From Candidatus Bipolaricaulota bacterium (lineage in GTDB: Bacteria; Bipolaricaulota; Bipolaricaulia; UBA7950; UBA9294): 6,981 nt of DNA. The notes under the pieces were generated by a model. The model searched no databases. It was not told the DNA's origin and saw only the letters and a program-made list of their open reading frames with translations. The stretch covers positions 1 through 6,981 of the forward strand of contig WFSM01000145.1 of the NCBI GenBank assembly GCA_015485945.1. Direction: 5' to 3'. The position numbers were made by a program, and so were the translations under genes. Every line of letters begins with the position of its first letter. Positions within the stretch are counted from its first letter, which is position 1. Shown in pieces: positions 1-6,981 of this stretch.

Positions 1-40
1 ATGAATATGAAACCCACATTAAATAAGGAGGTCAGAGTAA

Positions 41-463
41 ATGTACGAATTGGAGAAAGGAGAGTTCAAAGAAGCGGTAATGGAAGAGAGGGCTACGAAT
101 TACGAACAGAGGCGCCCCGGCGGGGTGACTTTTCTGGCAGGCCTCAACATAATCGGTGCAGTGATTGTGGGCATTATCGGGTTGGTAGCAGTGCAGTATC
201 TTCAAGATGCCAGCTTAGCAGCGCTATATGGAGTAGTCGGAATCGGAGTAATGGTATTCAACATTACAATATCGGTGGGGCTTCTTCGACTAAAGAATTG
301 GGCTCGGATCATTGCCATAGTTGGCTATTCCCTTGGTGCTCTTGGCGGTCTAATTACCTTGGCTACCGGTGATCCTTTAGGTCTATTCCAGCTTGCTATG
401 GCAATTGCCATTATTATCTACCTAAATCGTCGCCACGTACGCCAAGCGTTCGGTGCTTATTAG
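41..463 (+). CDS. Small four-helix integral membrane protein, function unknown
   Basis: This is a 140-residue protein. It has a charged N-terminus (about residues 1-28) followed by four hydrophobic stretches at about 29-52, 58-81, 87-108 and 112-127, and a short basic tail (NRRHVRQAF). The start is set by a strong Shine-Dalgarno, AAGGAGGT at 25-32, nine bases before the ATG. The pattern 'RPGGVTFLAGL' before helix 1, 'GLLRLKNWAR' between helices 2 and 3, and a final 'YLNRRHVRQAF' resembles a widespread group of short uncharacterised membrane proteins, in which a loop containing LK-WAR and a terminal YL...V+-AF recur. That resemblance is from memory. No catalytic motif is visible. The gene stands alone, converges on the reverse-strand genes and is followed by its own hairpin. 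Its base composition is less GC-rich than the operon opposite. The coding call is secure; the role is unknown. Confidence 0.85.
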   Translation: MYELEKGEFKEAVMEERATNYEQRRPGGVTFLAGLNIIGAVIVGIIGLVAVQYLQDASLAALYGVVGIGVMVFNITISVGLLRLKNWARIIAIVGYSLGALGGLITLATGDPLGLFQLAMAIAIIIYLNRRHVRQAFGAY

Positions 464-497
464 AGAACCCAGAGAAGTTACAACTGGATAAAAACTT

Positions 498-546
498 AGG
501 TTAGAGGTCATCTTTATTATCAATAATGGCCTCTAACTTCTTGTTA
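498..546 (+). terminator. Probable intrinsic terminator of the small membrane-protein gene
   Basis: Positions 498-511 pair with 526-539, giving about 14 base pairs (core GTTAGAGG / CCTCTAAC, extended through G-U pairs and TCAT/ATGG), with a 14-base loop. A T-rich stretch (ACTTCTTGTT) follows on the forward strand. It lies 34 bases after the stop codon at 463. The T-tract is interrupted, so termination may be incomplete. Confidence 0.65.
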
Positions 547-584
547 GTATGAATGTGAGAAATTCGAAAATAGTTCACTAGAGG

Positions 585-627
585 GTAGACAAACAGCCCC
601 CGACTCATTCATCACTGCGTCGGGGGC
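585..627 (-). terminator. Intrinsic terminator of the ABC ATPase gene
   Basis: GCCCCCGAC at 596-604 is perfectly complementary to GTCGGGGGC at 619-627, giving a 9-bp, very GC-rich stem with a 14-base loop. Read on the reverse strand the stem is followed by TGTTTGTCT. The hairpin starts 17 bases beyond the ABC ATPase stop codon (645-647). Read forward it is followed by a weaker T-containing stretch, so it might also catch readthrough from the membrane-protein gene. Confidence 0.8.
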
Positions 628-644
628 GTAGTACTTTATTCCGG

Positions 645-1727
<1,083 letters not shown>

Positions 1728-1770
1728 TCCTTACTCCTCCCTTACTACGTAATTAAAAATTCCTATCCCT

Positions 1771-1779
1771 AGCATACCA
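1771..1779 (-). promoter_or_regulatory. Possible extended -10 promoter for the ABC ATPase
   Basis: Read on the reverse strand, the 75-base gap between the PEP-synthase-like gene and the ABC gene contains TGGTATGCT, an extended -10 (TGn plus TATGCT). It would start transcription about 35-40 bases before the ABC start codon. The -35 at 17-base spacing (GAGACT) matches the consensus poorly. No terminator separates the two genes, so readthrough from the upstream operon is also possible. Confidence 0.3.
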
Positions 1780-1802
1780 GAAAACGGGCCCAAAGTCTCC
1801 TG

Positions 1803-3572
1803 TTATCCTCCGGTGCCAGTAACGGCGATTAACCCCCGCTTTCCGGCACCGTCCGCGTAGGCGTTGAGTCCGGATTCGACGTATACGTGTAACACTCCGT
1901 CCTGATTGTCGACCACCGAGAACCGCTGCAACAACGCCCGGTTGAACCAGTCGCCGCCTTCCTCCCGAAACGGAAGATAGAGAACTCCGCTTGCGACCAT
2001 ATCGGCATAAAAGTGGGTGCCGTACGATAGTTCAGGCGCAAACGACTCAGTTGCCATCTCTACGATCACCCGCGCACCCGCGATCTCCCCATATTGTACC
2101 GGCACCCCCAGCTGGGGGTTGGTTGTCCCCCACCGGCCCGGCCCGATAAGGACATATGGCACTCCTTCCAGTTCCTGATCGATCTCCCCCACACGGCGGG
2201 CGGCGGCCCCGGCGCGGTCGAACCGGTACGTGCCCGGATCGACAAACACCAGATGGTTGATTTCCAGGTGTTTCCCGTTTCCCAACACGTGGTTGCAACT
2301 GAGGAGGATACGGTCGGACGGCACGTCCGGGATGTGAATGCGGCGGTGTTCGGGGCGCCCGCCGAGCGGACGTGCCTGCAGTAGGTAGAACCGGGGCCCG
2401 GGCGCGGCGTGTCCAGCGGGGAAGTTCACCGCGAACTCGATATCCACCGGCAATTCGAACAGCCGTTCCAATCCGGTGAGGAGTTCGCGTATCAATGGAG
2501 TGAACGGGAATACGTGGCTGCGGGTGATGAATCGCGTGAATGTAGCGACGTAGCGTGCCCCTGCCGGCAATCGGCTCACCGGTTCGTACAGGGTGCCGTC
2601 CGGAGTGACCACCGAGCACACCTCACCGAGTAGCGGGTTGTCCAACTCGGGCAGCTTGCGTTGTCCCAGGGTGCCGGTATTCATGTCGAGCACGTCCACC
2701 GTCTCCTGGGAATAACGGATGATCGTCTTCGTATCCGCTCCCTCCGGCCGTAGCCCCGGGAACACTGGGGAGAATACACGCGCGTATTCGCGACCGACGG
2801 CACGTGTCCCCACTCCGACCACGAGCCGCACTACGCCGTCCTCCGGTCGCAGTCGGTCGCTCCATGGGTAGAAATTGAGGGAAAACGCGACCCCGCCGAT
2901 GAGCGGATAGAATAAATCGTGCGGATAGTGACTGCCGATCATGTTCTGGATTAGTACCGCCATTTTCTCCCGCTCCCACGCGAGACCGTGGCGTTTTCGA
3001 TACGCACGGGCGTTGCGTCCAAACGTGGACGCATACACGCGCTTGATCGATTGAATAAGTCGGTCCAACCGGTGCTCGTCGGGCCCGGTGTTGCCCAAAA
3101 ACTCCGACAGGTAGATCCCGGCGAACGAATGATCAGGACTGTCTTCCATCAGCGATGAGGACCGGACGGCAAGTGGCCTGTGTTCGGCCCCGATAAATTC
3201 CGCCAATGCGTCGCGGGCAGCGGAGGGAAACCGTCCGGCGACGATGCGTGCCTGCAACTCATCCGTCGTTATGTCGCCGGCGCAGCGGGCCCGTACTGCC
3301 TCCGCCACCCGGTTCGTGGTCATGAATTCGTCGTATACATCGGTAGTAATGACAAATGAATCAGGGAAACCGATAAGGTCGTCGCGATCAGTAAGCCGTC
3401 CGCCGCGGTGCAGGTGGTTAATCACGTACAGGAGTCCGCGTGCTTTTCCCCCAATCTGCCCGGACCCAAACACACGCATGTTGTCCGGAAGATCGCGTGC
3501 CGCGAACCGGTACTTGCCACCGGGCTCCCTTCCAAACCGAAAAAACGGGGAAGTCAGTGGCTTTCCATCCAT
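1803..3572 (-). CDS. PEP synthase-like protein: pyruvate/PEP-binding ATP-grasp domain without phosphohistidine or PEP-barrel domains
   Basis: This protein has 589 residues counted from the ATG; a GTG two codons upstream (3578) is the alternative start. The first ~405 residues resemble the N-terminal nucleotide-binding domain of PEP synthase and pyruvate phosphate dikinase. Visible motifs are GGKARG (about 41-46), AVRSSSLMEDS (135-145), SFAG (149-152), a GVGTRAVG...FSPVFPG segment (253-273), DIEFA (377-381) and LLQARP (397-402). The family normally continues with a swivelling domain carrying the catalytic histidine (TSHAA-type motif) and a C-terminal TIM barrel for PEP/pyruvate, reaching roughly 800-900 residues. 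Neither is present. Instead residues ~415-560 form another region with GPGRWGTTNP (477-486) and SYGTHF (516-521), which I recall from uncharacterised relatives of similar domain content. The start lies inside the end of the Nudix gene (19-base overlap from the ATG), indicating coupled translation. ATP binding is likely; the phosphoryl acceptor is unknown. It is unlikely to make PEP alone. Confidence 0.85.
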   Translation of the reverse strand: MDGKPLTSPFFRFGREPGGKYRFAARDLPDNMRVFGSGQIGGKARGLLYVINHLHRGGRLTDRDDLIGFPDSFVITTDVYDEFMTTNRVAEAVRARCAGDITTDELQARIVAGRFPSAARDALAEFIGAEHRPLAVRSSSLMEDSPDHSFAGIYLSEFLGNTGPDEHRLDRLIQSIKRVYASTFGRNARAYRKRHGLAWEREKMAVLIQNMIGSHYPHDLFYPLIGGVAFSLNFYPWSDRLRPEDGVVRLVVGVGTRAVGREYARVFSPVFPGLRPEGADTKTIIRYSQETVDVLDMNTGTLGQRKLPELDNPLLGEVCSVVTPDGTLYEPVSRLPAGARYVATFTRFITRSHVFPFTPLIRELLTGLERLFELPVDIEFAVNFPAGHAAPGPRFYLLQARPLGGRPEHRRIHIPDVPSDRILLSCNHVLGNGKHLEINHLVFVDPGTYRFDRAGAAARRVGEIDQELEGVPYVLIGPGRWGTTNPQLGVPVQYGEIAGARVIVEMATESFAPELSYGTHFYADMVASGVLYLPFREEGGDWFNRALLQRFSVVDNQDGVLHVYVESGLNAYADGAGKRGLIAVTGTGG

Positions 3573-4096
3573 AACCACGCAACGGCAAGGATTGTTTTGC
3601 CGTCGTCGACCTCGCCGCGGGTAATCATGTTGAGCAAATCCCGCCGGGTGAACGCCGCTTGCTCAGCAATCTCGTCGGGAACCGGATCGGCTACTTTTGT
3701 CAGCTCCAACGCAGCGAACAACACGATCCGCTCATCAGTGAACCCGGGGGATGTGTAGAACGTAAACAACTCGTTCCAATCGTCAGCGGCGTATCCCGTT
3801 TCCTCGCGCAGCTCGCGAACCGCGCACTCTAACGGAGATTCTCCCGCGACGTCGAGTTTTCCCGCCGGGATTTCCCACAGCGACTTTCCGGCCGCATGCC
3901 GATACTGGCGCACCAGCAGAATCCGCCCGTCCGGCAGGATCGGGACCACCGCCACCGCGCCGGGATGACGGACCACCTCCCGTGTAGCGCGTGCCCCGTC
4001 CGGAAGCCTAACCGTATCCACCTCTACCCGCAGGATACGCCCGACGAACACCTCATCCCGCGCGATTAGCACCTCAGATTGCGTTGTATCCGGCAT
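3554..4096 (-). CDS. Nudix hydrolase, ADP-ribose pyrophosphatase-like
   Basis: This protein has 180 residues from the ATG at 4096; a TTG one codon earlier is a poorer alternative. It probably hydrolyses ADP-ribose or a related nucleoside diphosphate derivative to AMP plus a phosphorylated product, using divalent metal in the cytoplasm. The Nudix box runs from G79 to Y102, with the metal-binding REXXEE core as RELREE (94-99) followed by TGY. There is one extra residue between the leading glycine and first glutamate (GKLDVAGE) relative to the canonical spacing; I recall the same spacing in the Mycobacterium ADPRase. LWEIPAG precedes the box and SPGFTDE (116-122) follows it, both characteristic of the ADPRase branch. 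The start overlaps the end of the gamma-subunit gene by 23 bases and the ribosome binding site is weak (a GAGAAAG-like run), so translation is probably coupled. A GTG at 4072 is another possible start, but it would cut the N-terminus. Confidence 0.9.
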   Translation of the reverse strand: MPDTTQSEVLIARDEVFVGRILRVEVDTVRLPDGARATREVVRHPGAVAVVPILPDGRILLVRQYRHAAGKSLWEIPAGKLDVAGESPLECAVRELREETGYAADDWNELFTFYTSPGFTDERIVLFAALELTKVADPVPDEIAEQAAFTRRDLLNMITRGEVDDGKTILAVAWLWMESH

Positions 4097-4610
4097 CAAG
4101 GGCTTTCTCGTTCATGGCGATGAACTTCTCTTTTCCCCCCGCGGTAAGCATATCCGCCATCGCTCGCTTCACGACGTCAATGGGGACAATTCCCGTTGCC
4201 TTGACGTACGCACCAAGAGCGACCATGTTGATCGCACGTGCGCTTCCCGCCTGCTCTGCCAACGGATGTACGTCGACGAAGTGCGCGTGTACGTCGGATC
4301 GCTGCACCGGCCGATCGATCAGGGACTTGTTGGCTACAATCGTTCCGTCCGGAAGCACAATCGGCTCAAACTTATCGAGAGAGGGAAGGTTCATGGCGAT
4401 GAGGTCAGTCGGGGCGTCCACGATTGGAGAGCCGACCGGCGCGTCGGAGAGGACAACGGTGCAATTCGCCGTGCCTCCACGCATCTCCGGACCATAAGAC
4501 GGCAGCCACGTGACCTCCAACCCGTGTTCCATCCCTGCCTGAGCCAGAATCTTTCCAGCTAGAATCACCCCTTGTCCACCAAATCCTGCAATAATAACTG
4601 AGCGTTCCAT
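4074..4610 (-). CDS. 2-oxoacid:ferredoxin oxidoreductase, gamma subunit
   Basis: This 178-residue protein is the gamma subunit of a KorABCD/VorABCD-type enzyme, which oxidatively decarboxylates a 2-oxoacid with CoA and ferredoxin. The N-terminus carries the Rossmann-like glycine motif IAGFGGQGV (7-15), followed by SYGPEMRGGTANC (38-50), the family's hallmark; the length is usual for gamma subunits. Two tandem ATGs exist, at 4613 and 4610. The first shares a base with the beta-subunit stop (TAATG). The second lies five bases after the GGGGG-rich ribosome binding site (4616-4620) rather than two, and gives the more typical MERSV start, so I chose it. It follows the beta subunit with no real gap, and its 3' end overlaps the Nudix gene. 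Confidence 0.95.
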   Translation of the reverse strand: MERSVIIAGFGGQGVILAGKILAQAGMEHGLEVTWLPSYGPEMRGGTANCTVVLSDAPVGSPIVDAPTDLIAMNLPSLDKFEPIVLPDGTIVANKSLIDRPVQRSDVHAHFVDVHPLAEQAGSARAINMVALGAYVKATGIVPIDVVKRAMADMLTAGGKEKFIAMNEKALDAGYNAI

Positions 4611-4612
4611 CA

Positions 4613-5371
4613 TTACCCCCTATCCACCATATCACCGAGCGGGAACGCCTTCGTCACCACCTCGGTGACGTGGCGATTGGCATCCACCGGGGACATATGC
4701 CAGTTGGTTGGGCAGGTGGAAAGAACCTCCACCAGGGAATAGCCCTTGCCCTCTACTTGGTAGGTGAACGCTTTCTTGATCGCCTTTTCCGCGTCCATGA
4801 TCCGGCGCGTGTCGTACAGCGCCTGACGCGTGACGTACACCGGCGCGTCAAGGGTGGCAATCAGCTCGGAGAACCGAATTGGGTAGCCGAAATAACCCGG
4901 ATCCCGTCCTGCGGGAGTGGTCGTCGTCCGCTGGCCAATGAGGGTCGTCGGAGCCATCTCACCACCGGTCATTCCGTACACTTGGTTGTTCACGAAAATG
5001 ACGGTGATATTTTCCCCGCGGTTGGCGGCATGGATCGACTCCGCTGTCCCAATGCTGGCGAAATCTCCGTCGCCTTGATAGGAAAGGACGATCAACTTGG
5101 GATTAGCGCGTTTAATCCCGGTAGCCACCGCGCTCGCGCGCCCGTGCGACGCCTGGACAGCATCGCACTTGTACCACAGGTAAGCGAATACCGCGCACCC
5201 GACCGGGGCAATCGTCACTGTGCGGTCAGCAATCCCGAGTTCATCGATTGTCTGAGCGATGATTCGCGTCAGAATTCCATGATGGCAGCCCGGGCAGTAA
5301 GTCGACCGGACGTCGGTCATGCTCTTCGGCCGGCCGAACACCTTGATCATGTTTTCCGTATTAACCGGCAT
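4613..5371 (-). CDS. 2-oxoacid:ferredoxin oxidoreductase, beta subunit (TPP-binding)
   Basis: This 252-residue protein is the thiamine diphosphate-binding catalytic subunit. Visible motifs are CPGCHHG (26-32), C59 in the PVGCA segment, HGRA (76-79), and the TPP/Mg2+ motif GDGDFASIG (100-108) ending with NN (128-129) and the QVYGMTGG segment. The protein is of ordinary length for the KorB/VorA/OorB class, which is shorter than fused pyruvate:ferredoxin oxidoreductases. The start is supported by GAGGTG (5379-5384), about seven bases before the ATG. The gene begins inside the last codons of the alpha subunit (11-base overlap). The 2-oxoacid preference (2-oxoglutarate, branched-chain 2-oxoacids or pyruvate) cannot be decided by eye. 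Confidence 0.95.
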   Translation of the reverse strand: MPVNTENMIKVFGRPKSMTDVRSTYCPGCHHGILTRIIAQTIDELGIADRTVTIAPVGCAVFAYLWYKCDAVQASHGRASAVATGIKRANPKLIVLSYQGDGDFASIGTAESIHAANRGENITVIFVNNQVYGMTGGEMAPTTLIGQRTTTTPAGRDPGYFGYPIRFSELIATLDAPVYVTRQALYDTRRIMDAEKAIKKAFTYQVEGKGYSLVEVLSTCPTNWHMSPVDANRHVTEVVTKAFPLGDMVDRG

Positions 5372-6416
5372 ATTTTTTCACCTCGCTTAGGATCTTATTC
5401 GGGGTAGTGACAACACCGCCCATCTCGCCGTAGAACGGGGTGTGTGCCCGCTCAGCAACAGCTAGCCGGACGTCTTCCCACATCTGCCCGGCGCTCATCT
5501 CCACGGTGAGAATCGTATCCACGCGGTCAGCCACCGTTCGCAGTTTATCGTACGGGAACGGCCACAGGGTGATCGGCCGGAACAGGCCAAGCTTGATCCC
5601 GTCGGCGCGCGCCATTCGCACTACCGTTTTGGCAATGCGAGCGACCGTGCCGTACGCAGCGATCACGATGTCCGCGTCGTCAGTCTGGTACTCTTCGTAA
5701 CGGAGCTCATTTTGCTCGATGTCGTGATACTTGCGCTGTAATTCGAGATTCATCCGTTTGAGCACCTCGGGATCGAGATCAAAGCTCAGGATGATATTGG
5801 GGTCACGCCCCTTCGCCCCGGTAAGTGCCCACTCTTTTTTAGGAAGGGACGCGGGATCGATTGGATCGGGGAGGGCCACCGGCTCCATCATTTGGCCGAG
5901 CATTCCGTCGGCGAGGATCATCACCGGCGTGCGATATTTGTCCGCCAGATCGAACGCGAGCATCGTCAGTTCTCCGGCCTCGGGCACGGTGGACGGTGCG
6001 AGGACGATCATGTGGTAGTCGCCGTGGCCGCCGCCCTTTGTCGCCTGGAAGTAATCACCCTGCGCCGGGGCAATATCCCCGAGTCCGGGACCGCCGCGCA
6101 TCATATTGACAATCACCGCCGGCAGATTCGCACCGGCGATGTACGAGATTCCTTCCTGCTTCAGGCTGATCCCCGGTGATGATGACGATGTCATCGCCCG
6201 TACCCCGGCAGCAGCGGCACCGTACACCATGTTGATCGCACCGAGTTCACTTTCCGCCTGCACAAACGTACGTCCCAGCCGTGGCATGTTCTTGGCCATG
6301 TGTTCGAGGAGCTCCGCTTGTGGAGTAATTGGGTAGGCGAAGTAACATTGACACCCGGCACGGATTGCTGCTTCCGCGATCACTTCGTTCCCGCGCATTA
6401 ATTTCCGTTCTTCCAT
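5361..6416 (-). CDS. vorB: 2-oxoacid:ferredoxin oxidoreductase, alpha subunit (VorB/KorA type)
   Basis: This 351-residue protein is the alpha subunit that completes the TPP active site and binds the 2-oxoacid. Visible are GNEVIAEAAIRAG (9-21), YPITPQAE (28-35), FVQAESE (51-57), the TSSSSPGISLKQEG segment (76-89), NMMRGGPGLG (104-113) and ILADGMLGQMMEPV (167-180). These match what I recall of proteins annotated as 3-methyl-2-oxobutanoate dehydrogenase subunit VorB. That name is applied to many 2-oxoglutarate enzymes too, so specificity for branched-chain 2-oxoacids is not proven. The start has an AGGGGGGAG ribosome binding site just upstream, overlapping the ferredoxin stop; the gap between the two genes is nine bases. 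Confidence 0.95.
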   Translation of the reverse strand: MEERKLMRGNEVIAEAAIRAGCQCYFAYPITPQAELLEHMAKNMPRLGRTFVQAESELGAINMVYGAAAAGVRAMTSSSSPGISLKQEGISYIAGANLPAVIVNMMRGGPGLGDIAPAQGDYFQATKGGGHGDYHMIVLAPSTVPEAGELTMLAFDLADKYRTPVMILADGMLGQMMEPVALPDPIDPASLPKKEWALTGAKGRDPNIILSFDLDPEVLKRMNLELQRKYHDIEQNELRYEEYQTDDADIVIAAYGTVARIAKTVVRMARADGIKLGLFRPITLWPFPYDKLRTVADRVDTILTVEMSAGQMWEDVRLAVAERAHTPFYGEMGGVVTTPNKILSEVKKYAG

Positions 6417-6425
6417 CGCTCCCCC

Positions 6426-6650
6426 CTAGGCTGCGACCTTCTCGCGATACACCTCGATTGCCACGTCCGGACATGTCATGGCACAAAACGCACACCCGAC
6501 GCACTTCTCCGGATATTTCATATATGCGTAGTTATATCCGCTCTTGTTTATCTTCTCGGAAAAATCAAGAACATGCTGTGGACACGCGGCGATGCACAGC
6601 CCGCACCCCTTACACCTGTCCTCATCGATGACGACTACCCCTTTCGCCAT
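6426..6650 (-). CDS. 2-oxoacid:ferredoxin oxidoreductase, delta subunit (2[4Fe-4S] ferredoxin-like)
   Basis: This 74-residue ferredoxin domain carries electrons from the TPP site to free ferredoxin. Two complete CxxCxxCxxxCP motifs are present: C13, C16, C19, C23 and C50, C53, C56, C60, each predicted to hold one [4Fe-4S] cluster. It is the KorD/VorD/PorD-type subunit and is the first gene of the delta-alpha-beta-gamma set, a common order. The frame extends upstream to 6824, but that extension is antisense-like and lacks homology. The ATG at 6650 is preceded by AAGGAGGGG (6661-6669), about 11 bases away, and gives the expected N-terminus. The upstream gene stops one base before this ATG, so the two are probably coupled. 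Confidence 0.95.
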   Translation of the reverse strand: MAKGVVVIDEDRCKGCGLCIAACPQHVLDFSEKINKSGYNYAYMKYPEKCVGCAFCAMTCPDVAIEVYREKVAA

Positions 6651-6651
6651 G

Positions 6652-6981
6652 TTAATCTTTCCCCTCCTTGTAGAACGTTTCGTTGAGCCGCTTTCCCCGG
6701 TGCTTGCGTAGATGTGACAGCCCACGGTCGACGCTTGTGATCCACTCCTCCAGCTGCTCCTCCCACAACGGCTCCCGGGTGCGTGGGCGCACCTCAGCCT
6801 GCGGGCTGTGCAGCTTGAGCACATGGTTCAGTCGGCTGACTTCCTGTTCGAATCGATCGGCAGGTTTCCTGCTTATCTCCGCTGAAACAAGTGCCAGTTC
6901 GAATCGGCCTTCCGCCTCCGGAGTGGTGATCCTGGTTATAATCACCTCTCCCGCCGAAAAATAAGACCGCCCCGTTCCCTG
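6652..6981 (-). CDS. Unrecognised protein, probably C-terminal part of a gene extending past the window edge
   Basis: A 109-codon open frame runs in from the right edge and stops at 6652-6654. The only in-window start candidate is GTG at 6945 (97 residues). Its nearest purine-rich sequence, GGGAGAG, sits too close to it, and the frame stays open for twelve more codons to the edge (ending GRSYFSAGE before the valine), so the true start is probably outside. The visible part has a short beta-like start (VIITRITTPEAEGRFELALV), then mostly charged, helix-forming sequence with EEQLEEW and SHLRKHRGKR; no cysteines, no membrane segment and no motif I recognise. It ends one base before the ferredoxin-subunit ATG and contains that gene's ribosome binding site, so it belongs to the same transcript. 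Function is unknown. An alternative is a complete 97-residue protein. Confidence 0.6.
   Translation of the reverse strand, partial: QGTGRSYFSAGEVIITRITTPEAEGRFELALVSAEISRKPADRFEQEVSRLNHVLKLHSPQAEVRPRTREPLWEEQLEEWITSVDRGLSHLRKHRGKRLNETFYKEGKD

Noticed and set aside
1..24. AT-rich stretch before the membrane-protein gene as a promoter -10 (TTAAAT)
   Set aside because: It would leave almost no leader before the ribosome binding site, and the matching -35 would lie outside the window, so it cannot be supported.
1..372. Forward open frame starting at the first base, overlapping the membrane-protein gene
   Set aside because: Its product is rich in serine, arginine and cysteine with no coherent domain. 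The overlapping frame gives a clean four-helix membrane protein with a near-perfect Shine-Dalgarno.
550..582. Possible operator-like inverted repeat (GTGAGA ... GTTCAC) between the two terminators
   Set aside because: Only about four bases per arm match, the arms are not symmetric, and there is no gene start nearby to regulate.
4670..5407. Long forward open frame (245 codons) opposite the beta-subunit gene
   Set aside because: It lies antisense to a gene with clear TPP and CPGC motifs, and its translation has no recognisable domain. Long antisense frames are expected in GC-rich coding DNA.
6651..6824. Upstream extension of the ferredoxin-subunit frame by 58 codons
   Set aside because: The extension overlaps the upstream gene in another frame and reads as low-complexity Cys/Arg/Ser sequence. 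The ATG at 6650 gives the standard ferredoxin N-terminus and has a good ribosome binding site.

Overview
The window reads as an ordinary bacterial chromosomal segment. Shine-Dalgarno sequences, hairpin-plus-T-tract terminators, overlapping cistrons and a bacterial MalK/MsmX/UgpC-type ABC ATPase all point to Bacteria. A ferredoxin-dependent 2-oxoacid oxidoreductase indicates anaerobic or microaerobic metabolism of 2-oxoacids. The lineage cannot be fixed from this sequence alone. The reverse-strand genes are visibly GC-rich, while the single forward gene is closer to balanced composition.

Layout: (1) Positions 41-463 on the forward strand encode a small four-helix membrane protein with a strong ribosome binding site. 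It is followed by a long hairpin (498-546) that looks like its terminator. (2) Everything from 645 to the right edge is on the reverse strand and converges on that gene. In transcription order, from the right edge leftwards, it comprises: an unrecognised protein whose reading frame is still open at the window edge; a two-cluster ferredoxin subunit (vorD/korD type); the alpha (vorB type), TPP-binding beta and gamma subunits of a four-gene 2-oxoacid:ferredoxin oxidoreductase; an ADP-ribose-pyrophosphatase-like Nudix hydrolase; and a PEP-synthase-like protein. The PEP-synthase-like protein has the ATP-grasp half but no phosphohistidine or PEP-barrel domains. After a 75-base gap comes a sugar-type ABC ATPase, closed by a GC-rich hairpin terminator (585-627).

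How the genes work together: the first seven reverse-strand genes overlap or sit within a few bases of each other, so they very likely form one translationally coupled transcript centred on the oxidoreductase. That enzyme converts a 2-oxoacid plus CoA to acyl-CoA, CO2 and reduced ferredoxin. The Nudix and PEP-synthase-like genes suggest a link to nucleotide or PEP/pyruvate metabolism, but this is context only. The ABC ATPase has its own strong ribosome binding site and a possible promoter, no permease or binding protein beside it, and may serve transporters encoded elsewhere. I found no CRISPR array, mobile element, tRNA, rRNA or clear new defence system. The most unusual element is the PEP-synthase-like protein with a distinct C-terminal region in place of the usual catalytic partner domains.
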